Assembly: GCF_021404465.1 (NCBI RefSeq)
Contig: NZ_JABFTT010000021.1
Coordinates: 1 to 56,435 of the forward strand
Direction: 5' to 3'
Origin: Billgrantia zhangzhouensis
Lineage (GTDB): Bacteria > Pseudomonadota > Gammaproteobacteria > Pseudomonadales > Halomonadaceae
DNA length: 56,435 bases
Below, one piece after another: positions 20,143-28,933 of this stretch. Position numbers and translations under genes: made by a program. The stretch's first letter is position 1. Each line of letters begins with the position of its first letter. The notes beneath the pieces are model-generated. The model was given only the letters and a program-made list of their open reading frames with translations. It had not been told where the DNA came from and searched no databases.

Positions 20143-21459
20143 CTATTGTTCGACTTCCGGCAAACGCACGGCCGAGGCGGCGGCGGCCAGTGCCATGAAG
20201 GCCAGGGCCACCAGCAGCGAGGCGGTGCCCAGCCACTGCGCCAACACTCCTGTCGCACCGCCCACCAGCAACATCATGCCGCCGGTAAGAGTGTTCGAGA
20301 GCGCTACGTAGAGGGCACGCCGGTCCTGCCCCGCCATGTCGACCAGATAGGTCTGGCGACCCAGGCGCACGCCGGCATGGACGATGACAAGCAGAGCATA
20401 GACGATGGCGTAAGGCCATACCGTTTGCGTCCACTCGCCCGGCAGCCAGGCGATACCGGCACCGAGCAGACAGCAGGTCGCGGCTCCCAGGCCGGTGTCG
20501 CGCAGCACGGTGCGGCTCGAGGCATCGGCGCGCTTGCCCCACACTGGGTTGGCCAGCATGCCCGCCACACCCGACATCACGACCAGCACACCCAGGCCGC
20601 CCAGCTCGGCGCCGCTCTGCTGCTGGCCGAGCAGGGCGACGTAAGGTAGCGCCAGGGCGCTGGCCAGCAGCAGCGAGCGCGACAGGTTGAAGTGCAGGAA
20701 AGCGCGATCGTCACGTAGCAGGCGCAGCCCTAGCTTGATGCTGTTCCAGGCGTTCTCACCGCCTTCCACCGCGCCGGGCTCCTCCTTGATGCGAGCCGCG
20801 CACGCGGCGTTGAGCAGCCAGCCCAGGGCGGCGATGCCCAGCAGGGCCGCAAGGGCCAACTCGCCGGGGCGCTCCTCGAACAGCATCAGGGTGCCGCCGG
20901 CGGCCAGGGTCACGGCGCCGGCGACACTGCCGCTCCAGCCCAGCAGGTTGCCGCGTCGGCCCTTGGCGATGGTCTTGCCCAACACGTCCTTGGTGGCGAT
21001 GGAGGAGAGCCCGCGAGCCAGCGACAGGGCAATCAGTGTGGCCAGCACCAGGGCTCCGCCCAGGCTGCCCTGGCCATACAGGGCGAGCAGGGCGAGACTC
21101 GCGGCGGCCAACGCCTGGATGACACCGCCGATCACCCACGCCCATTTGCGCTGCGGCTTGAGGCGAATGAAGCCGGCGACGAACAGTTGCGGCAGTAGCG
21201 CACCCGACTCACGAATCGGTACCAGCAGCCCGACCATCCACAGCGGAGCGCCGATCACCCCGAGCAGCCAGGGCAGTACCAACCTGGCGCTGGAGAGTTC
21301 GTCGGCCAGCTTGTTGCCCAGGGCGGCGAACAGGTGCAGGAAGAAGTTGTGCGGCTGCTCGCGGCACGCTGCGTCGGGAATGTCCTTGCACATGCGACTG
21401 TCGTCGTCACCCGTCAACCGCTCGTAGAGGCGCGACTGGCTGATCTCTCGTTCGGCCAT
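20143..21459 (-). CDS. MFS transporter
   Basis: A 438-residue major facilitator superfamily protein with about 12 hydrophobic segments, starting after a 50-residue cytoplasmic N-terminus (MAEREISQSRLYERLTGDDD). It has a central hydrophilic loop (ARIKEEPGAVEGGENAW) as in two-bundle MFS proteins. The substrate is not evident. It is divergent from the SelW-like gene, with about 69 bp between starts. The intergenic stretch downstream (19934-20142) holds no gene that I can support. Confidence 0.85.
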   Translation of the reverse strand: MAEREISQSRLYERLTGDDDSRMCKDIPDAACREQPHNFFLHLFAALGNKLADELSSARLVLPWLLGVIGAPLWMVGLLVPIRESGALLPQLFVAGFIRLKPQRKWAWVIGGVIQALAAASLALLALYGQGSLGGALVLATLIALSLARGLSSIATKDVLGKTIAKGRRGNLLGWSGSVAGAVTLAAGGTLMLFEERPGELALAALLGIAALGWLLNAACAARIKEEPGAVEGGENAWNSIKLGLRLLRDDRAFLHFNLSRSLLLASALALPYVALLGQQQSGAELGGLGVLVVMSGVAGMLANPVWGKRADASSRTVLRDTGLGAATCCLLGAGIAWLPGEWTQTVWPYAIVYALLVIVHAGVRLGRQTYLVDMAGQDRRALYVALSNTLTGGMMLLVGGATGVLAQWLGTASLLVALAFMALAAAASAVRLPEVEQ

Positions 21460-21528
21460 TCAGGCTCCTTGGCTGCTATCATCCCCATTCCATTCGTCTC
21501 CATTCCATTGTTGCGACAGGGTGTCCGC

Positions 21529-21798
21529 ATGTCACGCATTCGCATTCATTACTGCACCCAATGCCAGTGGCTGCTGCGCAGCGCCTGGCTGGCCCAGGAA
21601 CTGCTTTCCACCTTCGGCGAGGAACTGGAGGAGGTGGCGCTGGTGCCCTCCCACGGGGGCTACTTCGAAATCTTCTATGACGACGAATCGTTGTGGGAGT
21701 GCAAGCGCGACGGCGGCTTTCCCGATAGCAAGCAGCTCAAGCAGCGGGTACGCGACCGGCTCGATCCCGGACGGGACCTGGGGCATATCGACCGATGA
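21529..21798 (+). CDS. SelT/SelW/SelH (Rdx)-family thioredoxin-like protein
   Basis: An 89-residue Rdx-family protein with the redox motif CTQC at residues 9-12 (the position of CxxU in selenoprotein W), then SAWLAQELLSTFGEEL and GGYFEIFYDDESLWECKRDGGFPDSKQLKQ, the complete family pattern. It is the cysteine form, so no selenocysteine is needed. The ATG at 21529 starts the domain; the open frame upstream is not family-like. Its stop overlaps the EamA transporter start by 4 bp. The cellular role is unknown beyond likely thiol redox chemistry. Confidence 0.88.
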   Translation: MSRIRIHYCTQCQWLLRSAWLAQELLSTFGEELEEVALVPSHGGYFEIFYDDESLWECKRDGGFPDSKQLKQRVRDRLDPGRDLGHIDR

Positions 21799-22721
21799 GA
21801 GCGGCGATGATGGGGGCGGATACCCTACGCCAGGATCGCGCGGCGATGCTCTTCGGCCTGGGGGCAGTGGCGTTGTGGTCGACCGTTGCCACTGCCTTCA
21901 AGGTGGCGTTGGCCTACATGTCGCCGTTGGAACTGATGTGGCTGGCGTCGCTGGTGTCGTGGCTGTTGATGGGGGTGATGGTGGTTCGCCAGGGCCTTCT
22001 CGGCGAGGCGTTGCGGCATGGTTGGCGCACTGCTGCCTGGGCCGGTCTGATGAATCCGGTGGCTTACTACCTGGTGCTGTTCGGCGCCTACGACCGCCTG
22101 CCGGGACAGGAGGCCATGGCGCTCAACTACACCTGGGCGCTGGCCATGGCCTTTCTTGCAGTGCCACTGCTTGGCCAACGACTGACGCGCGTCGACGTAC
22201 TGGCAGGGTTGGTCGCCTATTCGGGCGTATGGGTGATCGCCACGCGGGGGCAGGTGCTGAACGTGGCCTTCGCCGATCCCCTCGGCGTGGGAATGGCGCT
22301 GGCTTCCACCCTGCTCTGGGCGCTCTACTGGCTGCTCAACGTGCGCGACCGGCGCCCGCCGCTGGTGGCCCAGTGGCAGAACTTCAGCGTCGGCCTGCCG
22401 GTGCTCACGTTGCTGATGCTGCTTGGCCCCGGCTTTTCCTGGCACGGCTGGGCGGCCGTGGGCGCCGGGGTTTACGTCGGCCTGTTCGAGATGGGTATCG
22501 CCTTCGTGCTGTGGCAGATGGCCATGCATCGGGTGTCGCGCACGGCCAAGGTCTCGAACCTGATCTTCCTGTCGCCGCCGGTGTCGCTGCTGCTGCTCTA
22601 CCTGGTGGTCGGCGAGCCGATCCTCGTCTCCACCCTGGTCGGGCTGGTGCTGATCCTCGGCGGGCTCGGCCTGCAGCAGTGGCAAAAAACTCCCGGGGCG
22701 GCGGCTCAGGAGAGTAGCTGA
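21795..22721 (+). CDS. EamA/DMT-family transporter
   Basis: A 308-residue drug/metabolite transporter with ten hydrophobic segments arranged as two EamA repeats (first from LFGLGAVALWSTVATAFKVAL; second from LGVGMALASTLLWALYWLLN). Such proteins export amino acids or other metabolites across the inner membrane; the substrate is not identifiable. It is translationally coupled to the SelW-like gene (ATGA overlap). Its 3' end overlaps the convergent toxin gene by 16 bp. Confidence 0.88.
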   Translation: MRAAMMGADTLRQDRAAMLFGLGAVALWSTVATAFKVALAYMSPLELMWLASLVSWLLMGVMVVRQGLLGEALRHGWRTAAWAGLMNPVAYYLVLFGAYDRLPGQEAMALNYTWALAMAFLAVPLLGQRLTRVDVLAGLVAYSGVWVIATRGQVLNVAFADPLGVGMALASTLLWALYWLLNVRDRRPPLVAQWQNFSVGLPVLTLLMLLGPGFSWHGWAAVGAGVYVGLFEMGIAFVLWQMAMHRVSRTAKVSNLIFLSPPVSLLLLYLVVGEPILVSTLVGLVLILGGLGLQQWQKTPGAAAQESS

Positions 22722-23053
22722 TACTCGAACAGCAGCTGCTTGAAGTCCTGGCGCTGATGGGCGAAAAGGTAGACCGATACCTGTTCCTGCTCCGGCCAGA
22801 AACGATAGATGACCCGGTAGCCGTCGAACAACAGTTCGCGGTAGTGAGCTATGCCCAGCTCCAGGGCCAGGCGGCAGACAGGATAGGTGCCGGGACGCTC
22901 GGCAAGACGCTGCAGGGCAGTACTGACGAGTCGCTGGGTGTAGGCGTGCGCTTCCGCCGGTGCCCACTCCTGGTGATCGATCAGGAAGTGACGACAGCTG
23001 CGAAGTGACCGAAGCGCAGTATCTTCGAGGGTGACGGGAAGGGGAGGGGTCAC
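22706..23053 (-). CDS. ParE/RelE-superfamily toxin
   Basis: A 115-residue RelE/ParE-fold protein, the toxin of a type II toxin-antitoxin pair. Family elements are YTQRLVSTALQRLAERP (helical hairpin), the LGIAHYRELLFDGYRVIYRFW strand with conserved Arg residues, and VSVYLFAHQRQDFKQLL at the end. RelE members cleave mRNA on the ribosome and ParE members poison gyrase; the sequence alone does not decide. It overlaps the antitoxin stop by 4 bp and runs convergently into the EamA gene. Confidence 0.85.
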   Translation of the reverse strand: MTPPLPVTLEDTALRSLRSCRHFLIDHQEWAPAEAHAYTQRLVSTALQRLAERPGTYPVCRLALELGIAHYRELLFDGYRVIYRFWPEQEQVSVYLFAHQRQDFKQLLFEYQLLS

Positions 23054-23313
23054 AATTGCTTGCCCAACTCAGCCTTCTCATCTTCCTTCAACCGCGCCAT
23101 GAACTCCTCGGCGCTCATGGTCTTGCCTTCCTCACGACTCTTCTCGCCCAGGCTCAGCAGCTTGAGCAGGGCGATGGCCTGCTCGCGGCGCTCATGGGCG
23201 GCATAGGACTCCACCACGTAGGTGGGCTTGCCCTTCTGGGTGATGACCAGGGGCTCCTCGACGTTGAGCGTGGCCGCATTCTGCTTGAGGTAGCTGATGG
23301 TCTCGGTGCGCAT
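23050..23313 (-). CDS. Phd/YefM-family antitoxin
   Basis: An 87-residue antitoxin. The N-terminal half, MRTETISYLKQNAATLNVEE then PLVITQKGKPTYVVESYAAH, is the Phd/YefM DNA-binding and dimerisation fold. The C-terminal half (KTMSAEEFMARLKEDEKAEL) is the expected toxin-wrapping helix. It is first in the operon, as antitoxins usually are, and would autoregulate the promoter located between 23314 and about 23380. Confidence 0.87.
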   Translation of the reverse strand: MRTETISYLKQNAATLNVEEPLVITQKGKPTYVVESYAAHERREQAIALLKLLSLGEKSREEGKTMSAEEFMARLKEDEKAELGKQL

Positions 23314-23380
23314 GAGGACACTCCTGATGAATTTCCAGTAGTCTGAGTATAGCCCGCAAATGGACCATTGGCTATGGATG

Positions 23381-24094
23381 TCACTCCCGTGCGGTTTCGG
23401 CCAGCTCCACGCCGTTGCCTTTCAGCAGCGGCGCCAGTTCCGGCCACACGTTGTCGAGAATGATCGGCTGTGCGTCGCTGGTGGGGTGAATGCCGTCGTC
23501 CTGCATCATGCCTTCCACGAGTGCTACTCCCTCGAGCAGGAAGGGCACCAGCGGTGTATCGTAGTTATCGGCCAAGCGGGTGAACACATCGGTGAAGGCG
23601 CGGCGGTAAGCCGGCCCGTAGTTGGGCGGAATGTCGATGCCGAGTAGCAAGACTCCGGCACCAGTGGTCTGGCTGGCCTCGATCATGCCGGCCAGGTTGG
23701 CTTCGAGCTGGCTGGGCGGCAGGCCGCGCAGGCCGTCATTGCCGCCCAGTTCGAGCAGAACGATGTCCGGTTCGTGCTGTCCGAGTAGCTCGGGGAGCCG
23801 GCTGGCACCACCGCTGCTCGTTTCGCCGCTGATGCTGGCATTGACCACCCGTGCGTGTCCGTCGAGCCGCTCTTGCAGCAGGCTGACCCAGCCTGTTTCC
23901 TGTTCGATGCCATAGGCAGTGCTCAGGCTGTCTCCCATGACCAGCACTACCGGCCTCTCGGCAGCCATGGCCGCCGAGGCCGCCAGCATCATGGCGAGCA
24001 GCATGGCGCCGGTCGAGCCAGGGAAGCGTGCACGCCACCGGATTGGCCAGGCTCGATACATACCGATCACACCAATGGGGAAACCTTTCACCAT
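23381..24094 (-). CDS. tesA: Arylesterase / thioesterase TesA-like (SGNH hydrolase)
   Basis: A 237-residue periplasmic SGNH-type hydrolase (acyl-CoA thioesterase I / lysophospholipase L1 family). The blocks are complete: GDSLSTAYG (nucleophile Ser), GETSSGG (oxyanion Gly), GGNDGLRG (Asn) and DGIHPTSDAQ (Asp-His). The signal peptide core is LLAMMLAASAAMA, giving cleavage before AERPVVLV. ATG 24094 is chosen because GAGGAG lies about six bases upstream; ATG 24061 has no ribosome site. The start codon overlaps that of the divergent ABC gene by 2 bp. The E. coli tesA-ybbA pair has a comparable overlapping divergent layout. Confidence 0.9.
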   Translation of the reverse strand: MVKGFPIGVIGMYRAWPIRWRARFPGSTGAMLLAMMLAASAAMAAERPVVLVMGDSLSTAYGIEQETGWVSLLQERLDGHARVVNASISGETSSGGASRLPELLGQHEPDIVLLELGGNDGLRGLPPSQLEANLAGMIEASQTTGAGVLLLGIDIPPNYGPAYRRAFTDVFTRLADNYDTPLVPFLLEGVALVEGMMQDDGIHPTSDAQPIILDNVWPELAPLLKGNGVELAETARE

Positions 24095-24848
24095 GTCCGA
24101 CTCCTCGATTCGAGATGCTGTAGCGCCCGCCACGACTTCCGGCTCCAGGCGTGATGCCAGACCGATTCTACATGCTCGGCAACTGAGCAAGCAGGTCGTG
24201 AGCGGAGAGCGGCGGCTCACCATTCTGAGTGGTTTGACGCTCGAAGTGTTCCCCGGCGAGAGCGTGGCGATCCTCGGGCAGAGCGGGGCGGGCAAGTCGA
24301 CCCTGCTCGGGTTGCTGGCGGGGCTCGATGAGCCGAGCGGCGGTGAGCTCGAGCTGTTTGGCGAGACATTGGGCAAGCTCGACGAGGACGGTCGCGCCCG
24401 GCTGCGTGCCGGTCAGGTCGGTTTCGTGTTCCAGAATTTCCAACTGCTGCCGACCCTCACGGCGCTGGAGAACGTGCTACTTCCTCTCGAGCTTTCGCCG
24501 TTGCCCGATGCCTCGGCGCGGGCGCGTGACTGGCTGACCCGGGTCGGGCTCGGTGAACGCCTGGATCACCTGCCCAAGCAGCTTTCCGGCGGCGAACAGC
24601 AGCGTGTTGCGCTGGCGCGGGCCTTTGTCACCGGCGCCGAGCTGGTCTTTGCCGACGAGCCCACCGGCAACCTGGACCAGGCGACCGGAGGGCGTATCAT
24701 CGAGCTGCTGTTCCAGCTCAACCGCGAGGCTGGGACCACCCTGATACTGGTGACCCACGATCACGCCCTGGCGGCGCGATGCGATCGCTGCCTGCGTCTG
24801 GAGGAGGGGCGGCTGGTCGAACTCGTGCGCGACGAGGTGGGCGCATGA
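24093..24848 (+). CDS. ybbA: ABC transporter ATP-binding protein (YbbA-like)
   Basis: A 251-residue ATPase of the LolD/MacB-type family. Walker A is GQSGAGKST (about residues 66-74), followed by Q-loop FVFQNFQLLPTLTALENV, signature LSGGEQQRVALARA, Walker B LVFADEPTGNLD and H-loop VTHDHALA. It pairs with the large permease that follows with a 4-bp overlap, and it is divergent from tesA. The YbbA-YbbP complex is thought to act on envelope lipids or lipophilic compounds together with TesA; that is inference from gene association. Confidence 0.92.
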   Translation: MSDSSIRDAVAPATTSGSRRDARPILHARQLSKQVVSGERRLTILSGLTLEVFPGESVAILGQSGAGKSTLLGLLAGLDEPSGGELELFGETLGKLDEDGRARLRAGQVGFVFQNFQLLPTLTALENVLLPLELSPLPDASARARDWLTRVGLGERLDHLPKQLSGGEQQRVALARAFVTGAELVFADEPTGNLDQATGGRIIELLFQLNREAGTTLILVTHDHALAARCDRCLRLEEGRLVELVRDEVGA

Positions 24849-27445
24849 GCCGAACGTCGAACCGCTCAACCGGTGCCAACCTGCTGCGGCTTTCCGCCCG
24901 TGGGCTCCTGCGCGACCTACGTGCCAGCGACGTTCGGGCGCTATTCGTTGCCCTGGCCCTGGCAGTGGCGGCTTCCACCATGATCGGTTTCTTCCTCGAC
25001 CGCCTGGACCGCGGCCTGACCCGCCAGGCCGGACAACTGCTGGGGGGCGACCTGGTGCTGGAGCAGAGCCGCCCCTTCGACGACGGGCTGCGTCGTATGC
25101 TGGAAGAGGCCGGGATGACGCTGAGCGACCAGGTCGACATGGTGACCATGGTCAGCCTGGGCGAGGCCTTTCAGCCGGCAAGCCTGAAGGCGGTCGACAG
25201 CGTCTACCCTCTTTACGGTCAAGTCTACGTCGACCGGGGCGCAGGCAGCGAAACCGTGAACCATGGACCCGCCCCCGGCGAGGCCTGGCTGGCGCCTCGT
25301 TTGGCGCTGCTGCTCGAGGCCGAGCTTGGCGATCGCATCCAGGTGGGCGAGGGCGAACTGACGGTGACCGGCCTGATCGAGCGCGAGCCGGATCAGTCCG
25401 CCGGCTTCGGTAATTTCAATCCACGCCTGATGGTGCATGTCGATGACCTCGACGCCACCAATCTGATACAGCCCGGCGCACGGGTGGAGTTCGAGCTGCT
25501 CGCCGCCGGCCCGCCCCAGGCGCTGGAGCGGCTGGCTCCGTTGCTCGAGCGGCTGCGCCGCGATGGGGTCGAGGTGCGTGACGTGCGCCGCGACCGCCCG
25601 GGGCTCGGCAATGCCCTGGAGCGGGCCGAGAAATACCTGAGCCTGGCCGGTCTCGCCGCCGTGCTGCTGGCCGGCGTGGCGGTGGCGATGGCGACGCGGC
25701 GTTATGTCGAGCGGCATCTCGATACGGCTGCGCTGCTGCGCTGCTTCGGTGCCACCCAGCGTGACCTGACCTGGCTGTTTGCACTGCAGTTGCTGTGGCT
25801 GGCATTGGCGGCGTCGTTCCTGGGAGCGTTGCTGGGCCTGGCCGGGCAGGCCGCGTTGCTGGCCTTGCTGACCACTTTCCTGCCGCTTACGCTGCCGCCG
25901 CCGGGCTGGCTGCCGCTGTGGCTTGGTGTGTTGACGGCGCTGGCGGTGCTGGTCGGCTTCGCCGGGCCGACGCTACTGCGACTCAAGCGTGTCAGCGCGC
26001 TCAAGGTGCTGCGCCGCGAACTCGATCCGCTACCGGCTGCGGCCTGGCTGGTCGTGCTGGTGGCCAGTCTGGTCTTCGGGGGACTGTTGTGGCTCTATTC
26101 CGGCGACTTCGGCCTGGCGGCCTCGTTGCTGTTGGGTGGCCTGGTCATGCTGGTAGTGCTGTGGGGGCTGGGGGTGTTGCTGCTCGGCCTGGTGCTGCGT
26201 CTCGCGGCTCGCCTGCCGCAGGGACGCAACAGTGGCGAGCTGCCCCAGGCCGTGCGCCTGGGGGGGCGCCAACTGGCCAGGCGCCGTAGTGCCAGCCTGG
26301 GGCAACTGCTCGCCTTTGCAGTGACCTTCTTCGCCATGGCGATGATTGCCCTGGTGCGCGGGGATCTGCTCACCACCTGGCAGGCCCAGCTCCCCGAGGA
26401 CACACCCAATTACTTTGCCATCAACATCCAGCCCGGCGAGCGCGAGGCGTTCATCGCCACCCTTGATGCCAATGCCGACGACCGCACGGCGCTGTATCCC
26501 ATGGTGCGTGGGCGTCTCACCGCGATCAACGGCGAACCGGCCAGCGAAGCGGTGCCGGTGGAGTCGCGCGGCGACGGCTCGCTGCGCCGTGAACTCAACC
26601 TCACCTGGCAGGCCGAGCTGCCGGAGGGCAACCGGGTGGTGGCCGGCCGCTGGTTCGATGATCTGGAGAGCGCACCGGCGGGGGCTGGCTGGCTAGGGGC
26701 AATGGATGCCGAGCCCCGGCAGGCCACGGTGCCGATCTCGCTCGAGGACGGCCTGGCCGAACGCCTGGGGTTGGCACTCGGCGACCGGATGACGTTCACC
26801 ATCGGTGGCGAGGAGATCGTCGGCGAGGTGGCGAGTCTGCGCAACCTGGACTGGGACAGCTTCCGTCCCAACTTCTTTGTCATCTTCCCGCCGGGGGTGC
26901 TGGAGCGCTTCGGCCACAGTTTCATCACTGCTTTCCACCTCGAGGCGGGGCAGGGCGAGACACTGCGCCAACTGGTACAGGGCTTCCCGAGCGTATCGCT
27001 GCTCAATATCGATGCCATTCTGGCCCAGGTACGCGATGTGGTGACCCAGGTCACGAGAGCGGTGGAGCTGGTACTCGCCTTCGTGCTGCTGGCTGGCGTG
27101 AGCGTGCTCTACGCGGCGCTGACCGCAAGCCGCCCGGCTCGCGCACACGAGAGTGGCCTACTGCGAGTGTTCGGCGCCGGAGGACGGCTCATTTCCCGCG
27201 TGCAGGGGGCCGAGTTCGCCATACTGGGCTTGGCCAGCGGCCTGATGGGCGCGTTGCTGGCCGAGCTGGCCACCGCAGGCATCTATGTCGCCTGGCTCGA
27301 CTTGGCGCCGCGGCTGCATCCGTGGCTGTGGGTAGTACTTCCCCTGGGCGGCGCGCTGCTGGTTGGCGCCATCGGTCATGCACTGTCGCGCGGATTGCGG
27401 CGGCAGGCGCCGGCGGCGAGCTTGGGCTTGCTGGGAGAAACCTAA
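24845..27445 (+). CDS. ybbP: FtsX-like ABC permease (YbbP-like)
   Basis: An 866-residue permease with the duplicated MacB/FtsX architecture. An N-terminal membrane helix (VRALFVALALAVAASTMIGFFL) is followed by a periplasmic domain (about 50-240), membrane helices around 265-420 with an added hydrophobic block (LVVLVASLVFGGLLWLYSG), a second periplasmic domain (about 500-735), and the final FtsX helices ending near residue 850. Start 24845 overlaps the ybbA stop (ATGA). The length agrees with YbbP-type proteins (about 800-850). No truncation seen. Confidence 0.92.
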   Translation: MSRTSNRSTGANLLRLSARGLLRDLRASDVRALFVALALAVAASTMIGFFLDRLDRGLTRQAGQLLGGDLVLEQSRPFDDGLRRMLEEAGMTLSDQVDMVTMVSLGEAFQPASLKAVDSVYPLYGQVYVDRGAGSETVNHGPAPGEAWLAPRLALLLEAELGDRIQVGEGELTVTGLIEREPDQSAGFGNFNPRLMVHVDDLDATNLIQPGARVEFELLAAGPPQALERLAPLLERLRRDGVEVRDVRRDRPGLGNALERAEKYLSLAGLAAVLLAGVAVAMATRRYVERHLDTAALLRCFGATQRDLTWLFALQLLWLALAASFLGALLGLAGQAALLALLTTFLPLTLPPPGWLPLWLGVLTALAVLVGFAGPTLLRLKRVSALKVLRRELDPLPAAAWLVVLVASLVFGGLLWLYSGDFGLAASLLLGGLVMLVVLWGLGVLLLGLVLRLAARLPQGRNSGELPQAVRLGGRQLARRRSASLGQLLAFAVTFFAMAMIALVRGDLLTTWQAQLPEDTPNYFAINIQPGEREAFIATLDANADDRTALYPMVRGRLTAINGEPASEAVPVESRGDGSLRRELNLTWQAELPEGNRVVAGRWFDDLESAPAGAGWLGAMDAEPRQATVPISLEDGLAERLGLALGDRMTFTIGGEEIVGEVASLRNLDWDSFRPNFFVIFPPGVLERFGHSFITAFHLEAGQGETLRQLVQGFPSVSLLNIDAILAQVRDVVTQVTRAVELVLAFVLLAGVSVLYAALTASRPARAHESGLLRVFGAGGRLISRVQGAEFAILGLASGLMGALLAELATAGIYVAWLDLAPRLHPWLWVVLPLGGALLVGAIGHALSRGLRRQAPAASLGLLGET

Positions 27446-27473
27446 ACCCTGCATGAGAAATTCTGCACCCGTT

Positions 27474-27518
27474 CATGACGGCCTTTCATGTGAAAGCCGT
27501 CATGGGCTGGGGTATCAT
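27474..27518 (+). promoter_or_regulatory. Candidate glyA promoter overlapped by a long inverted repeat
   Basis: CATGACGGC-C-TTTCA (27474-27488) and TGAAAGCCGTCATG (27491-27504) form a 14-bp inverted repeat with one bulged C and a 2-nt centre. A -35-like GTGAAA (27490-27495) lies inside it, and TATCAT (27513-27518) follows at 17 bp as a -10. The repeat could be an operator over the -35 box or the end hairpin of the ybbP transcript. Regulator unknown. Confidence 0.45.
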
Positions 27519-27559
27519 GGCGCATCCTGACTTTCCCCCGTATGCGAGGTTCCCCGCCG

Positions 27560-28828
27560 ATGTTCAGCCGAGACATGACGATTGCCGGCTTCGATGACGC
27601 CCTGTTCGATGCGATGCAAAAAGAGGTCGCTCGCCAGGAAGCGCACATCGAGCTGATCGCTTCCGAGAACTATGCCAGCCCCCGCGTTCTCGAGGCCCAG
27701 GGCAGCCAGCTGACCAACAAGTACGCGGAAGGTTACCCCGGCAAGCGTTACTACGGCGGCTGCGAGTACGTCGACATCGTCGAACAGCTGGCCATCGACT
27801 ACGCCAAGCAGCTGTTCGGCGCCAGCTATGCCAACGTTCAGCCGCACTCCGGTTCCCAGGCCAACAGTGCCGTGTTCCAGGCGCTGGTCAAACCGGGCGA
27901 CACGGTGCTGGGCATGAGCCTCGATGCGGGTGGGCACCTGACCCACGGTGCCAAGCCGAACTTCTCCGGCAAGCACTACAACGCCGTGCAGTACGGCATC
28001 GACGACAGCGGCCGCATCGACTATGAGGAAGTGGCGAGGCTGGCCCGCGAGCACCAGCCGAAGATGATCATCGCCGGCTTCTCCGCCTACTCCCAGATCA
28101 TCGACTGGGCCAAGTTCCGCGAGATCGCCGACGAGGTGGGCGCCTACCTGCTGGTCGACATGGCACACATCGCCGGCCTGGTCGCCGCCGGGATCTACCC
28201 CAGCCCGCTGCCCCATGCTCACGTGGTGACCACCACGACGCACAAGACCCTGCGCGGTCCGCGCGGCGGCCTGATTCTTTCCTCAGAGGGCGACGCCGAG
28301 ATCGAGAAGAAGCTGCAGTCCGCCGTCTTCCCGGGTGGCCAGGGTGGCCCGCTGGAGCACGTCATTGCCGCCAAGGCGGTATGCTTCAAGGAAGCCATGG
28401 CGCCCGAGTTCAAGACCTACCAGCAGCAGGTGGTCAAGAACGCCCAGACCATGGCAGGCGTGTTCATCGAGCGCGGCTATGACGTGGTCTCCGGAGGCAC
28501 CGAGGATCATCTGTTCCTGCTCTCGCTGATCAAGCAGGGGCTGACCGGCAAGGATGCAGACGCCGCCCTGGGCCGCGCTCATATCACCGTCAACAAGAAC
28601 GCCGTGCCCGGCGATCCGCAGAGCCCGTTCGTCACCTCTGGCTTGCGCATCGGTACCCCCGCCGTGACCACGCGTGGTTTCGGCGAGAATGAGTGCCGTG
28701 AGCTGGCCAGCTGGATCTGCGACATCCTCGACGTGATGACCAGGGGCGAGAGTAGCGAGGGCGTCGAGGCTGAGGTCAAGGCCAAGGTCGAGGCGGTGTG
28801 TGCCCGTCTGCCGGTGTATCGTGACTGA
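27560..28828 (+). CDS. glyA: Serine hydroxymethyltransferase
   Basis: A 422-residue PLP enzyme that interconverts serine and glycine with tetrahydrofolate and so feeds one-carbon metabolism. IELIASENYASPRVLEAQGS, NKYAEGYPGKRYYGGCEYVD, and the PLP lysine in VVTTTTHKTLRGPRGG are all present, as is the folate-site region ASYANVQPHSGSQAN. ATG 27560 (MFSRDMTIAGFD) is preferred over ATG 27542; GCGAGG lies upstream. It is a single-gene unit with its own promoter candidate and a strong terminator. Confidence 0.96.
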   Translation: MFSRDMTIAGFDDALFDAMQKEVARQEAHIELIASENYASPRVLEAQGSQLTNKYAEGYPGKRYYGGCEYVDIVEQLAIDYAKQLFGASYANVQPHSGSQANSAVFQALVKPGDTVLGMSLDAGGHLTHGAKPNFSGKHYNAVQYGIDDSGRIDYEEVARLAREHQPKMIIAGFSAYSQIIDWAKFREIADEVGAYLLVDMAHIAGLVAAGIYPSPLPHAHVVTTTTHKTLRGPRGGLILSSEGDAEIEKKLQSAVFPGGQGGPLEHVIAAKAVCFKEAMAPEFKTYQQQVVKNAQTMAGVFIERGYDVVSGGTEDHLFLLSLIKQGLTGKDADAALGRAHITVNKNAVPGDPQSPFVTSGLRIGTPAVTTRGFGENECRELASWICDILDVMTRGESSEGVEAEVKAKVEAVCARLPVYRD

Positions 28829-28856
28829 CCGCGTTACCTCATTACCAATAGCCTCA

Positions 28857-28887
28857 GAAAGCGCTCCGCCTTGGCGGGGCGCTTTTG
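28857..28887 (+). terminator. Rho-independent terminator after glyA
   Basis: AAAGCGCTCCGCC (28858-28870), TT loop, GGCGGGGCGCTTT (28873-28885), with one G-T pair and a following T. It lies 30 bp after glyA and upstream of the adenylate cyclase start. Confidence 0.85.
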
Positions 28888-28933
28888 GTTTGTTGGCCCC
28901 CACGGTAGGCTGAGGTCTGGCAAGGATCGAGCA

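Noticed and set aside
21553..21564. Possible selenocysteine in the SelW-like protein
   Set aside because: The motif is CTQC with ordinary cysteine codons and there is no in-frame TGA at the usual U position.
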